DNA of 64,000 bases from Neorhizobium alkalisoli (GCF_007829835.1 NZ_VIWP01000001.1:868001-932000); one strand, 5' to 3'. Counted from the first letter of the stretch, positions 1-8,572 are shown. Numbers and translations are program-made. Notes: generated by a model from the letters alone, not told the origin.

Positions 1-219
1 GCAGCGGCCGTGACCCATGGGGCTTACGGTGGTGCGCGAGCAGCCGCCGGCGGATGCCGGGACGGCAATTGCGGCGGTGCCGCAGTGACGCGTGGCCCGA
101 ACGGAGGCGGTCGCGCCGCCATCGGCGGATGCGGCGACGAACGCTGCGGTGGCGCTTCCGTCACACGCGGACCACGGGGCAATACCGTTATCCGCCATGG
201 CAGCGTCGAGCGCCCATGA
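1..219 (+). CDS. Partial Gly/Cys-rich tandem-repeat protein (C-terminal end)
   Basis: The frame is open from the left edge to a TGA at 217-219, so this is the C-terminal 72 residues of a longer protein. It consists of a 25-residue repeat: a partial copy ending GGARAAA, a full copy starting GGCRDGNCGGAAVTRGP, and a last copy starting GGCGDERCGGASVTRGP. Each full copy has two Cys five residues apart inside GGCxDxxCGGA, followed by VTRGP and a Gly-rich linker. The tail is HGSVERP. I do not recognise the family. Surface or envelope location is only a guess from the Gly/Cys repeat style. The repeat makes it unlikely that this frame is chance. Confidence 0.6.
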   Translation, partial: AAAVTHGAYGGARAAAGGCRDGNCGGAAVTRGPNGGGRAAIGGCGDERCGGASVTRGPRGNTVIRHGSVERP

Positions 220-275
220 CACGGCCTCGGGCGAGATCTCGATGACGCGGATGAGCGTTCAGCTCACCGCTTGAA

Positions 276-311
276 TTCCTGAATGGCGCCCGCGAGAGTG
301 CCATTCAGGAA
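276..311. repeat. Perfect 12-bp inverted repeat (hairpin), possible terminator
   Basis: TTCCTGAATGGC at 276-287 is exactly complementary to GCCATTCAGGAA at 300-311, with a 12-base loop. It lies between the end of the repeat protein and the end of the convergent ATPase gene. Neither side has a U-tract, so it is at best a non-canonical bidirectional terminator or an mRNA 3' stabiliser. Confidence 0.5.
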
Positions 312-415
312 GAATACTATTGATTGAACAGCCCAGCCGAACACAGCGTCGGCCACGCCCATGCCGAGGAACCGGCTCTAGCGGACCATGGCAGTGCGCT
401 CGGGAGATGGCCGCA

Positions 416-2107
416 CTACCCCGCGGAGCGTCGAAGAGATCGATAAAATGTCGGATCCGGTATCGGAACAGCCTTCATCAGCGCCTTGGTATAATCCTCA
501 CGCGGGCTCTCGAAAATCTCGCGGCGCGTGCCCGCCTCGACGATCCGGCCGCCATGCATGACGGCGACCTTGTGCGACATGCGCTCGATCACGGCCATGT
601 CGTGCGAGATGAAGAGGTAGGCGAGGCCCATCGTCTCCTGCAGTTCCAGCATCAGGTCCAGCACCTGCGCACGGACGGAAACGTCGAGGGCGGCAACGCT
701 CTCGTCGGCGACGATCAGTTTCGGTTCGAGCGCAAGCGCGCGGGCGATGCAGATGCGTTGGCGCTGGCCGCCCGAAAATTCGTGCGGATAGCGGGTTGCC
801 GCATCCGGTGTCAGACCGACCCGCCGCAGAAGGTCCGCAACCCGGTCGCGGCGCTCGGCGGGCGTGCCGATGCCGTGAATGGTCATCGGTTCGGCAATCG
901 CCCTGCCGACGGACATACGCGGATCGAGAGAAGCATAGGGATCCTGAAAGATCATCTGCGCCGAGCGGCGCACGGGCCGCATCTCGGGCTGTGACAGCCG
1001 GGATATGTCGTAACCGTCGATCTCGACCGAGCCTGAGAACGGAATGAGGCCGAGAACCGCTTTGCCGGTCGTCGATTTTCCGGAGCCGCTTTCGCCGACC
1101 AGACCCATCGTTTCGCCCGGCATGATCTCGAAGGAAATCTCGCGCACCGTCGCCGGCGGCACCTGTCGGCGGAACAGCATGCCGGAGCCACGGCCATAGC
1201 TGACACTGAGATCGCGCACGTTCAGGATCGGCGCCGTTTCCCGCTGCTTCTGCTGAAGAGGTGCTTTCGAAATCCTCGGCGGGCCATCCGTCCCAGCAAA
1301 AGCGCCCAGCCGTGGAACTGCCGCCAGCAGGCGGCGGGTGTAAGGCTCAGACGGGCTCGCGAAGAGATCCAGCGAGTTGCGTTGCTCGACGATGCGACCA
1401 TTCTGCATGATCGCGACGCGATCGGCCATCTCGGCGACCACGCCCATGTCATGGGTGATCATCACGATCGAGGTGCCGAACTCGCCCTTCAGCTCACGCA
1501 TCAGATTGAGGATCTGCGCCTGTACCGTCACATCGAGAGCCGTGGTCGGCTCGTCGGCGATCAGCACTTTGGGCCTGCAGGAGAGCGCCATGGCGATCAT
1601 TACGCGCTGGCGCATGCCACCGGAAAGCTCATGCGGATATTGCTTCAGCCGTAGCACCGGATCGGCGATATGCACCGCATCCAGCATCTGCCGGGCGACC
1701 GTTTCAGAATTGTCCGCCTGCTGATGCTCGCGGATCGCCTCGATGAGCTGCGCGCCGATGCTCATCACCGGGTTGAGCGAGGTCATCGGCTCCTGAAAGA
1801 TCATGGCGATCTCGCCGCCGCGGATATCCCGCATCTGGCTGTTTGAAAGCCGCGTCAGCTCCCGATCGCCCAGAATGATATTGCCGGAGGTGATGCGCAG
1901 GGACGCTTTCGGCAACAGGCCCATGATCGACAGCGAGGTCACCGATTTACCCGACCCGCTTTCGCCGGCAAGGCAGAGCGTATCCCCGGCCCGAAGGTCG
2001 AAGCTGACATCGTCGAGAACGCGTTTCAGCCCTTCCGGCGTGCGCGCATCGACACAGAGCTTTTCGACCCGCAGCACCGGCTTTTCGCGGCCACTTTCCT
2101 CCGTCAC
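416..2107 (-). CDS. ABC transporter dual ATPase (oligopeptide/dipeptide type, DppD-DppF fusion)
   Basis: Energises import of the ligand bound by the family-5 binding protein encoded at 3213-4814. The protein has 563 residues and two complete nucleotide-binding domains. The first has Walker A GESGSGKS at about 48-55, signature LSGGMRQR at 161-168 and Walker B VLIADEP at about 181-187. The second has Walker A at 338-345, signature FSGGQRQR at 444-451 and Walker B LIVADES near 464-470, where the usual Pro after DE is Ser. Both domains keep the H-loop (ITHD, ISHD). The GTG start at 2107 overlaps the acetamidase stop as GTGA, which places the gene last in the amide operon. An in-frame ATG 27 codons upstream lies inside the acetamidase gene and is less likely. 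Confidence 0.93.
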   Translation of the reverse strand: MTEESGREKPVLRVEKLCVDARTPEGLKRVLDDVSFDLRAGDTLCLAGESGSGKSVTSLSIMGLLPKASLRITSGNIILGDRELTRLSNSQMRDIRGGEIAMIFQEPMTSLNPVMSIGAQLIEAIREHQQADNSETVARQMLDAVHIADPVLRLKQYPHELSGGMRQRVMIAMALSCRPKVLIADEPTTALDVTVQAQILNLMRELKGEFGTSIVMITHDMGVVAEMADRVAIMQNGRIVEQRNSLDLFASPSEPYTRRLLAAVPRLGAFAGTDGPPRISKAPLQQKQRETAPILNVRDLSVSYGRGSGMLFRRQVPPATVREISFEIMPGETMGLVGESGSGKSTTGKAVLGLIPFSGSVEIDGYDISRLSQPEMRPVRRSAQMIFQDPYASLDPRMSVGRAIAEPMTIHGIGTPAERRDRVADLLRRVGLTPDAATRYPHEFSGGQRQRICIARALALEPKLIVADESVAALDVSVRAQVLDLMLELQETMGLAYLFISHDMAVIERMSHKVAVMHGGRIVEAGTRREIFESPREDYTKALMKAVPIPDPTFYRSLRRSAG

Positions 2108-3048
2108 GAAAGAACGATCCGGGGGAAATAGAAGGAGACAACCCAGTTCGGCATGTCGACGATCTCGCTGATGCGCAGATCTCCGCAAACAGAGCAGAGC
2201 ATATAGGCGTCGACCGCGCTGTAACCGTGCTCGGCGGTCAGCAGATCGATCATCCGCATCACGGCATCGCGGGCACCGGTCATGAGGTCCGGACCGATGC
2301 CGGTCGTCGCCTCATAACCCATGCCGTCGAGATGGCGCGTGACCGGTTCGGTGACGGTGAAGCGCGGCGTCTTCAGGTTGGCGCCCTTGACGAGATCGAG
2401 CGTCAGCTCGACATTCATCTGGCTTTCGATCGCCGTGCCGCAGACCTCGCCGTCCCCCTGGGCGGCATGGGTATCCCCGACGGAAAACAGCGCGCCCTCC
2501 ACCTCGATCGGCAGATAGAGCGTAACGCCGGCGGTCAGGTCGCGAATGTCCATATTGCCGCCGATCTGGCGGGGCGGGACGACGGAATGCAGGCCGGGTT
2601 CGGCCGGTGCGACGCCGATCGTCCCGGTAAACGGCTTTAGCGGCACCTTGCCGCCGGGACCGAAGGCAGACGGCGCCATGGAGACGCTGTCATAGGTCCA
2701 GACATGCAGGGCCGGATCCTTGAACTGGTCGGCCAGCAGGCCGAAACCCGGAATATTCGCCGTCCAGCCGACGCCTGACGGGTGGAATTTGCGGATCGTC
2801 ACCTTCAGCGCATCGCCCGGCTTTGCACCCTCGACGTAGACCGGGCCAGAGACCGGATTGATCTTGCCGAAATCGAGATTGGCGAGGGTCGCGAGCGTGG
2901 CATCGGCGCCGATCTGGCCGCCGGATGAATCCATGCATTCGAACAGGATGGTCTCGCCGGGTTTGGCCGTCAGCGCCGGCGGAAAATCGCGGTTCCAGCC
3001 GAAATTATGCTGGGCCTGATGGATGGTATGTTTGCAGATGCTGCACAT
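2104..3048 (-). CDS. fmdA: Acetamidase/formamidase family protein
   Basis: Predicted cytoplasmic amidase of the FmdA/AmdA family (PF03069 type), hydrolysing formamide, acetamide or another small amide to the acid and ammonia. It has 314 residues, near the usual family length, and starts MCSICKHTIHQAQ after GGAG. The body has the family pattern of Gly/Pro-rich strands, such as the DSSGGQI segment near residue 40 and GDTHAAQGDGEVCGTAIE around 190-210. It sits between the binding protein and ATPase genes of a transporter and downstream of amiC and amiR, so the operon both imports and hydrolyses the ligand. The true substrate is not visible in the sequence. Confidence 0.88.
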   Translation of the reverse strand: MCSICKHTIHQAQHNFGWNRDFPPALTAKPGETILFECMDSSGGQIGADATLATLANLDFGKINPVSGPVYVEGAKPGDALKVTIRKFHPSGVGWTANIPGFGLLADQFKDPALHVWTYDSVSMAPSAFGPGGKVPLKPFTGTIGVAPAEPGLHSVVPPRQIGGNMDIRDLTAGVTLYLPIEVEGALFSVGDTHAAQGDGEVCGTAIESQMNVELTLDLVKGANLKTPRFTVTEPVTRHLDGMGYEATTGIGPDLMTGARDAVMRMIDLLTAEHGYSAVDAYMLCSVCGDLRISEIVDMPNWVVSFYFPRIVLS

Positions 3049-3068
3049 AGGGATGCTCCGAAGTTTTG

Positions 3069-3190
3069 CCCCTCACCCTCACCCTGACCCTCTCCCCGCT
3101 CGCGGGGAGAGGGGACGCAGGAGGCACCGGCGGTGCCACAACCCCTTCTCCCCGCAAGCGGGGAGAAGGTGGCGGCAGCCGGATGAGGGG
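3069..3190. repeat. Rhizobial palindromic mosaic intergenic repeat (RIME-like)
   Basis: The element is bounded by CCCCTCA (3069-3075) and its complement TGAGGGG (3184-3190). It contains three hairpins: CCTCTCCCCGC with its complement (about 3088-3114), GGCACCGGCGGTGCC (3123-3137), and CCTTCTCCCCGC with its complement (3144-3169). This is the well-known style of non-coding interspersed palindromic repeats of Rhizobium and Agrobacterium genomes. It lies within the operon, between the binding-protein gene and fmdA, so it will be transcribed and fold in the mRNA. Confidence 0.8.
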
Positions 3191-3212
3191 CTGCCTTCAG
3201 TGCGGACAATCC

Positions 3213-4814
3213 TTACTTCACGAAAATCGCGTCGTAATTGATGACGCGGGTCGGATCGATATAGACATTATCCTCACCGCCCATGCGCAGCGACTTGGCA
3301 ACCACCCGGCGCTCATTGGTGACGGGGATCCAGGGCGCGTCGGCCATGGCGTCGGTAAAGATCTTCTTCCAGGTTTCGACACGTTCCGCCGACTTCGCCG
3401 GGTCGGACATGGAATCGGCCGCCGTCGCGCGCTTGTCGAGCTCGGCATTGCAATACCAGGACCAGTTCCAGCCACCCTGCACAGCGCCTGCGCAACCAAG
3501 GATCGGGCCGTAGAAGTTGGACGGATCCGGGAAGTCGGCGATCCAGGCCATGCCGCCGGACCAGATCATCGGTGCCTCGCCTTCCGTGCCGCCCGCGGCA
3601 ATCACGTTACCCTGCGCCAGCGCGCGGATTTCGGCCTTGATGCCGATCGCCGCGAGATCCTGCTGGATCGCCTGGGCGATACGCGGCTGCGGATCGGTAT
3701 TGGTGGCGTAGAGCACGGTTTCGAAACCGCTGCCGACGCCCGCTTCGGCAAGCAGCGACTTTGCCTTGGCAACGTCATAGGCGTAACCGGCATAGTCCTT
3801 GTCATAACCCGGCATCAGCGGCGGAAGCACTTCCTTGGCGGGCGTTGCGCGGCCGTTGAGGATGCGCACGATGCGCTCCTTGTTGATCGCGTGGTTCACC
3901 GCCTGACGGACCTTGAGATTGTCGAAGGGCTTCACCTTGGTGTTCAGCGTCACGTAACCGGTATGCAGCTGCTCACCGTCGACGATCATCTGTGCGCCGT
4001 CCTTGGAATTCTTGATCTCCAGGAATTTCGCCGGCGGAATGCCGTCGCCGGCAATATCGACCTCGCCCTTCTGAAGGCGCAGCAGCGCCACAAGCGGCTC
4101 CTGGCCGACTTCGACCGTAAAGCCGTCGATCTTCGGCGTGCCCTTGACGTAATAGTTCGGGTTCTTTTCGAACACGAGTTTCTGACCGATCACCCAATCC
4201 TTGAGGGTAAACGTGCCGGAGCCGACCGGATGCTTGCCGAAATCGCCGCTGGCGGCCTCGACGGCTTCCTTCGGCACCACGGAAGCGAAATTGATCGCCA
4301 GCACATGCAGGAAGGTCGCATCCGGCCGCGAAAGCTTGAAGACGACGGTTCCGGCATCCGGCGTCTCGATGCCGGAAAGGCCGGTTGCCTTGCCGCCGGT
4401 CAGATCCTCGTAACCGTTGATCGCGCCGAAAAAGCCGGCGCCCGGCCCCTGGGTTTTAGGATCGACAGCGCGCTCGATCGAATATTTGACGTCGGAGGCG
4501 ACCACGTCGCGGCCGGACGAAAATTTTACGCCCTTGCGCAGCTTGAACGTATAGGTGAGGCCGTCCGGTGCGACCTCAAAACTTTCGGCAAGCGAGGGCC
4601 CGAGCTTGGCGGTGCCGGGTTCGTAATCCATCAGGCGCGAATAAAGGCTCTTGATCATCGACCAGTTGACCCAGTCATAACCGATGGCCGGGTCGAGCGT
4701 GACGATATCGTCCTTGTAGGTCACGACGATATCCTTGCCCTCGGCCATCGCGGCGAGAGGCGCAAGCAGGATCGCCGCTGCAGTCGTCGTTCCAAGTAAC
4801 CAGCTCTTGAGCAT
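3213..4814 (-). CDS. ABC transporter substrate-binding protein, family 5 (peptide/amide)
   Basis: Periplasmic binding protein of the DppA/OppA/NikA family, 533 residues. It begins with a Sec signal peptide (MLKSWLLG, hydrophobic core, AMA cleavage site near residue 24) and has the family segment VTLDPAIGYDW soon after. The start follows AGGGGAA. Its partners are the two permeases just upstream in the operon and the dual ATPase at the end. Because AmiC, AmiR and an acetamidase are in the same operon, the ligand may be an amide or amidated peptide rather than a plain dipeptide; this is inference. A palindromic repeat follows the stop codon. Confidence 0.93.
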   Translation of the reverse strand: MLKSWLLGTTTAAAILLAPLAAMAEGKDIVVTYKDDIVTLDPAIGYDWVNWSMIKSLYSRLMDYEPGTAKLGPSLAESFEVAPDGLTYTFKLRKGVKFSSGRDVVASDVKYSIERAVDPKTQGPGAGFFGAINGYEDLTGGKATGLSGIETPDAGTVVFKLSRPDATFLHVLAINFASVVPKEAVEAASGDFGKHPVGSGTFTLKDWVIGQKLVFEKNPNYYVKGTPKIDGFTVEVGQEPLVALLRLQKGEVDIAGDGIPPAKFLEIKNSKDGAQMIVDGEQLHTGYVTLNTKVKPFDNLKVRQAVNHAINKERIVRILNGRATPAKEVLPPLMPGYDKDYAGYAYDVAKAKSLLAEAGVGSGFETVLYATNTDPQPRIAQAIQQDLAAIGIKAEIRALAQGNVIAAGGTEGEAPMIWSGGMAWIADFPDPSNFYGPILGCAGAVQGGWNWSWYCNAELDKRATAADSMSDPAKSAERVETWKKIFTDAMADAPWIPVTNERRVVAKSLRMGGEDNVYIDPTRVINYDAIFVK

Positions 4815-4839
4815 TATAAATTCCCCTTTTTTGCTTTGG

Positions 4840-5757
4840 TCAGGATGTTCTGATGCGCGGATCGATGAAGGGCGCGATCACGTCGGCGATGAGGTTGCCG
4901 GTGACGATGGCGAGCGCCGATGTCAGCGTCACGCCCATGATGATCGGGATGTCGACCTGCTGGATTGCCTGCCAGGCGAGCTGGCCGATGCCGGGCCAGC
5001 CATAGACCGCCTCCACCACGACGACCCCACCCATGAACTGGCCGATATCGATGCCGATCATGGCGACAATCGGCAGGATGGCGTTGGGCAGAGCATGGCG
5101 AAAGATGATCCGGCGCGACGACAGCCCCTTGGCGCGCGCGGTGCGCACATAATCCTGGTTCAGGACGTCGATCATCGCCGAGCGCACCATGCGGGCATAC
5201 CAGCCGGCGCCAAGCACGCCGAGCGTCGCCGCCGGCAGGACGACATGCGCAAAGCTTCCATAGCCACTCATCGGGAACCAGCCGAGCGTGACGGCAAAAA
5301 CGTAAAGCAGCAGTGCAACGACGAATTGCGGTGCCGAGACGCCGACGAAAGACGCCATCATCACCAGACGATCGATCATGCCCCCACGCTTGACGGCCGC
5401 GATCGTGCCAAATGTGATGCCGAGAATGACCTCGACGACGATGCCGGCGGCCATCAGCGTCAGCGTGGCCGGCAGGCGGGCGACGATCAGCGTCCAGACT
5501 TCCGTCTTCTGGGCATAGGACCGGCCGAGATCACCCCGCAGCAGGCCGGAAAGATAGGTCCAGAACTGAACAAGCAGCGGCTGATCGAGGCCGAGTTCAT
5601 GGCGGATGGACGCGACCGTCTGTGCAGTTGCGCTGCGGCCGGCGATCATCCGCGCCGGATCGGCCGGCAGCGCATAGAGAAGGACAAAGGTGATGGCGGC
5701 AACGCCGATCAGGATGAGGAACGCCTGTGCGAGGCGGCGAAGAAGCATGAATGCCAT
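4840..5757 (-). CDS. ABC transporter permease, DppB/OppB type
   Basis: Integral inner-membrane subunit of 305 residues, with a first membrane segment near the N-terminus (LAQAFLILIGVAAITFVLL) and about five more. The EAA-type cytoplasmic loop is in the region RTARAKGLSSRRIIFRHALPN, characteristic of peptide/nickel permeases. Its ATG overlaps the upstream permease stop (ATGA at 5757), so the two permeases are translationally coupled. It forms the membrane channel with the DppC-type protein. Confidence 0.93.
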   Translation of the reverse strand: MAFMLLRRLAQAFLILIGVAAITFVLLYALPADPARMIAGRSATAQTVASIRHELGLDQPLLVQFWTYLSGLLRGDLGRSYAQKTEVWTLIVARLPATLTLMAAGIVVEVILGITFGTIAAVKRGGMIDRLVMMASFVGVSAPQFVVALLLYVFAVTLGWFPMSGYGSFAHVVLPAATLGVLGAGWYARMVRSAMIDVLNQDYVRTARAKGLSSRRIIFRHALPNAILPIVAMIGIDIGQFMGGVVVVEAVYGWPGIGQLAWQAIQQVDIPIIMGVTLTSALAIVTGNLIADVIAPFIDPRIRTS

Positions 5758-6605
5758 CAGCCCCTCCCTCGCTGTGTCGGATCGAGGATGTCGCGCAGGG
5801 CATCGCCGACGAGATTGAACGCAAGCGCAGTCAACAGGATGACCAGGCCGGGAAAGAACACCAGCCAGGGCGCTGCCTGAAAATAGCTCTGGCTTTCGAA
5901 AATGATATTGCCCCAGGAGGGCTCGGGCGGTTGAACGCCGATGCCGAGGAAGGAGAGGGTCGCCTCGAGCAGAACCGTCGTGGCAATGCCGAGCGTGCCC
6001 CAGACGATCGCCGTCGGCACCAGATGCGGCAGGATATGCAGGAACAGGATGCGGCCATGGCCGGCGCCGAGCGAGCGCTCAGCCATGATGAAATCGCGTT
6101 CAACGAGGCCGCGCGTCTCGGTATAGACGATGCGCGCCACCTGCACCCAGTTGACCAGCGCGATCACCATCGCGACGATCCAGAGACTGGGTTTCAGCAA
6201 TGCCGCCAGCACGATCGCAAGCAGCAGCGCCGGGAAAGCCATCATCAGGTCGGTGAAGCGCATCAGGATATTGCCGGCGAGACCGCGCAGATAACCCGCG
6301 ACGATGCCGATGAAGAGACCGATCGCCACCGCAACGCCATTCGCAACCAGACCGATGATCAGCGAGGTCCGCGCCCCGAACAGCATGCGCGAAAGAAGAT
6401 CGCGGCCGAGCGTATCCGTGCCGAGCAGGAATGGTCCGCCGGGTGGCATGGGAGCGCCTTCGAGTGTCAGGCCGTCGAACATCTGTTCATCGGGGCTGAA
6501 GGGCGCGATCAGCGGTGCGGCAAGCGCCAGCGCGACCACGACGATAACGACGACCAGACCGAAGACAGCCGTCGGCTGCCGCAGAAGGGAACGAAAAATG
6601 CCCAT
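5757..6605 (-). CDS. ABC transporter permease, DppC/OppC type
   Basis: Inner-membrane subunit of 282 residues with an N-terminal hydrophobic segment (VFGLVVVIVVVALALAAPLIAPF) and the DppC signature FLLGTDTLGRDLLSRMLFGARTS. The EAA loop is recognisable as ERSLGAGHGRILFLHILPH. Start and stop both overlap the neighbouring genes by the ATGA arrangement, giving a tightly coupled amiR-dppC-dppB order. It is the second half of the importer channel. Confidence 0.93.
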   Translation of the reverse strand: MGIFRSLLRQPTAVFGLVVVIVVVALALAAPLIAPFSPDEQMFDGLTLEGAPMPPGGPFLLGTDTLGRDLLSRMLFGARTSLIIGLVANGVAVAIGLFIGIVAGYLRGLAGNILMRFTDLMMAFPALLLAIVLAALLKPSLWIVAMVIALVNWVQVARIVYTETRGLVERDFIMAERSLGAGHGRILFLHILPHLVPTAIVWGTLGIATTVLLEATLSFLGIGVQPPEPSWGNIIFESQSYFQAAPWLVFFPGLVILLTALAFNLVGDALRDILDPTQRGRG

Positions 6606-7186
6606 CAGCCGACCTCCGGCAGGGTTTCAGCCCCACCGAGCAGGATGGCCGCAATCTGTTCCATCGTCAGGCGGCGCTGCATGGCGCAGTCGCGCAGGGC
6701 TGCATAGGCCTCTTCTTCGGTCATGCACTGTGCAGCGCGCAGCTTTTCGACGGCGGCATGAACAAGAGGCCGCATCCTCACCCGCTCTTCGAGATGGCGC
6801 AGCTTGTCGGCAACGGCCAAGCGTTCCTCGTGGATCGACACTGCCATGACCAGCGCCGGAAAGATGGCGGAGGTTGCGACCGGTTTTGCGATGATGGCGC
6901 TCGCGCCCTTTTCCATCGCCCAGGCGATGCGGCCGGGCGCTTCGGAGCCGAGCAGGGCGACCAGCGGCCTGCCCGAAAGACCGTCCGTCTGCGGCAGGAG
7001 ATCATCCCAGCCCTGATCCGCATCGACGAGAACGAGATCGGCATCGTCCCATGTGGAAAGCGGTTCCCAGCGGCGGGTGGCACGGATGCCCAGCAGGCCG
7101 AACTGACGCTCCAAACGTTCAGTATTGCTGTCCTCGCGATGCAGGATCACGGCCTTCCAGCCGGTAAAATTCGGCGTCCGGCTCAT
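6605..7186 (-). CDS. amiR: ANTAR-domain antitermination regulator, AmiR/NasT family
   Basis: Cytoplasmic RNA-binding regulator of 193 residues. The N-terminal two thirds is a response-regulator-like fold (LVLVDADQGWDDLL near 50-65, IIAKPVATSAIF near 97-108). A coiled-coil stretch (ERLAVADKLRHLEERV) follows, then a C-terminal ANTAR domain (about 135-190) with VEKLRAAQCMTEEEAYAALR. In Pseudomonas, AmiR binds leader RNA and prevents termination when released by AmiC. Here it is encoded directly after an AmiC homologue with overlapping stop and start (ATGA), and a terminator lies in the leader. The receiver part is probably a pseudo-receiver, as in AmiR. Confidence 0.9.
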   Translation of the reverse strand: MSRTPNFTGWKAVILHREDSNTERLERQFGLLGIRATRRWEPLSTWDDADLVLVDADQGWDDLLPQTDGLSGRPLVALLGSEAPGRIAWAMEKGASAIIAKPVATSAIFPALVMAVSIHEERLAVADKLRHLEERVRMRPLVHAAVEKLRAAQCMTEEEAYAALRDCAMQRRLTMEQIAAILLGGAETLPEVG

Positions 7187-8316
7187 GATACCACTCTCAG
7201 CTTGGCGGGCATGGCGGTGCCGCGCTGGGTGAGATAGGGATCGGCCGCAAGCGCCGGGCGCGATGCGATGACATCGAAACCGTTATCGTCATTGATGCGG
7301 CCGAGATGGAACGGCAGGGCGGCATGGTTCGTACGCCCGTCGATCTCGAGCGCACCCAGGAGCGACGGCCACTTGCGGCCCTGCACTTCGCGGCGGACGG
7401 CCTGAGGTTCGTCGGTGCCGGCTGCGAGGATCGCGGCGACACAGAGATCGACGGCGACATAGGCGCTGGCAAAAACGCTGGAAATGCGCCGCTCGCGGCC
7501 ATAGCGCAGCGCGGCGCGGGATTTGAAATCGCGGTTTTCAGCCGTATCCAGCGTGTCGAAATAGGAAGCCGCGCAAAGCTGTCCGGTCGCAGCCCCCCTG
7601 GCGATCAGGTCGAGTTCGCATTCCATCAGGTCGCAGCTGACGACAGGGCAGTTTTCCGGCCGGAAAAACGGATCCTTCTCGCCGAGCGCCTTCATCGCCT
7701 CCAGAAAGGCATAGCTGGAAGGGCCGATGAGGTTGTTGAGCACAAAACTCGGGCGTCGCTCGGCAATCTCGGTGATGATCCGTTCCACCGAGGTTTCCTC
7801 CAGCGGCAGATATCGTTCACCCAAAATCTCGCCGCCCGCATTGGCGATCAGTTCGCGCGCCAGCCGGTTCATTTCCCAGCCCCAGACATAGTTGGCGCCG
7901 GTGAGGTAGGGCCGTGCGCCAAAACGCGGAATGAGATATTCGAAGGCGGGGATCAGATGCTGGTTGGGGCAACCGCCGATATAGATAACGCTTTCATTGG
8001 CCTCGAACCCTTCATAGGGACACATGTACCAGAGCAGGCCGTCATGTTTTTCCACCAGCGGAATGACTTCCTTGCGGGCAGCGGATGTGATCGTGCCGAC
8101 GATATGGCGGCAATCGGCCCGCAACATCTGCTGTGCACCGTCGAGATAACCCTGCAGGCTGGCATGTGGATCATAAAAGACCGGCTCGATGACGCGCCCG
8201 GACTTTTTGGCATTGTCCTCGACGGCAAGCATCGCGCCGTCGCGCGCATCCACGCCCATCGCCCCATAAGGGCCGGTCGTGGAATAGAGGATACCGATCT
8301 TCAGCGCGTCGTTCAT
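7183..8316 (-). CDS. amiC: AmiC-like amide sensor (periplasmic-binding-protein fold, cytoplasmic)
   Basis: Type I periplasmic-binding fold of 377 residues, starting MNDALKIGILYSTTGPYG with no signal peptide. That supports a cytoplasmic sensor like Pseudomonas AmiC rather than a transport protein. Other family segments are MLAVEDNAKKSG and GANYVWGWEMNRL, the latter matching the ligand-pocket region of AmiC/UrtA-like proteins. The known role of AmiC is to hold AmiR inactive until an amide binds. It is the first gene of the operon. A longer in-frame start would read through the leader terminator, so the ATG at 8316 is preferred even though its ribosome-binding site is weak. Confidence 0.88.
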   Translation of the reverse strand: MNDALKIGILYSTTGPYGAMGVDARDGAMLAVEDNAKKSGRVIEPVFYDPHASLQGYLDGAQQMLRADCRHIVGTITSAARKEVIPLVEKHDGLLWYMCPYEGFEANESVIYIGGCPNQHLIPAFEYLIPRFGARPYLTGANYVWGWEMNRLARELIANAGGEILGERYLPLEETSVERIITEIAERRPSFVLNNLIGPSSYAFLEAMKALGEKDPFFRPENCPVVSCDLMECELDLIARGAATGQLCAASYFDTLDTAENRDFKSRAALRYGRERRISSVFASAYVAVDLCVAAILAAGTDEPQAVRREVQGRKWPSLLGALEIDGRTNHAALPFHLGRINDDNGFDVIASRPALAADPYLTQRGTAMPAKLRVVS

Positions 8317-8330
8317 GATAGCCCAAATGC

Positions 8331-8376
8331 AAAAAACCCATGACGCGGCTCCCGCTATCGAGCGGGGCGTCATGGG
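8331..8376 (-). terminator. Intrinsic terminator in the amiC leader (attenuator)
   Basis: On the minus strand CCCATGACGC pairs perfectly with GCGTCATGGG over 10 bp. Inside this is a second perfect stem, CCCGCT with AGCGGG around a CGAT tetraloop. The outer stem is followed at once by TTTTTT. It ends only 14 bases before the amiC start codon, so by default transcription should stop before the operon. That is the arrangement expected for AmiR-type antitermination. Confidence 0.88.
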
Positions 8377-8388
8377 GCGAAACTGCCC
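8375..8388 (-). promoter_or_regulatory. Candidate ANTAR hexaloop hairpin overlapping the terminator arm
   Basis: GGGC-AGTTTC-GCCC forms a 4-bp stem with a six-base loop. Its 3' arm shares two bases with the terminator's 5' arm, so the two folds compete. The loop begins with A as in the published ANTAR dual-hexaloop motif, but the fourth base is T rather than the expected G. A weaker upstream partner, TGAC-TTCGAT-GTCG, has G at loop position 4 but T at position 1. I call it only as a candidate. Confidence 0.4.
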
Positions 8389-8448
8389 AGCGACATCGAA
8401 GTCATGTGAGGTGCGGATCGGAATTATGCCTAATCCGCAGGCTTGATT

Positions 8449-8475
8449 AAAATACAGACATCGAAGGCAAGTCAA
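8449..8475 (-). promoter_or_regulatory. Candidate promoter of the amide operon
   Basis: On the minus strand TTGACT (8470-8475) is followed after 15 bases by TATTTT (8449-8454); a shifted TTTTAA would give 17. It would start the RNA about 125 bases upstream of amiC, leaving room for the leader hairpins. Spacing is not ideal. Confidence 0.4.
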
Positions 8476-8572
8476 GCGGTAAGAATTTGTAAATCGGCAG
8501 GAATGGCGCTCTTGGGCGTCAACCCGTTTGGGCCAAGGCAAGGCGACAAAACATATCACCCTGCCTGATCGG

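Noticed and set aside
3088..3169. Possible CRISPR array in the palindromic region
   Set aside because: Only adjacent unequal hairpins, without regular repeats and spacers.
3066..4799. 577-codon open frame antisense to the family-5 binding protein
   Set aside because: The opposite frame has a signal peptide and family motifs; this one starts inside the palindromic repeat.
8317..8559. 81-codon N-terminal extension of amiC
   Set aside because: It would translate through the leader terminator and has no AmiC-like sequence.
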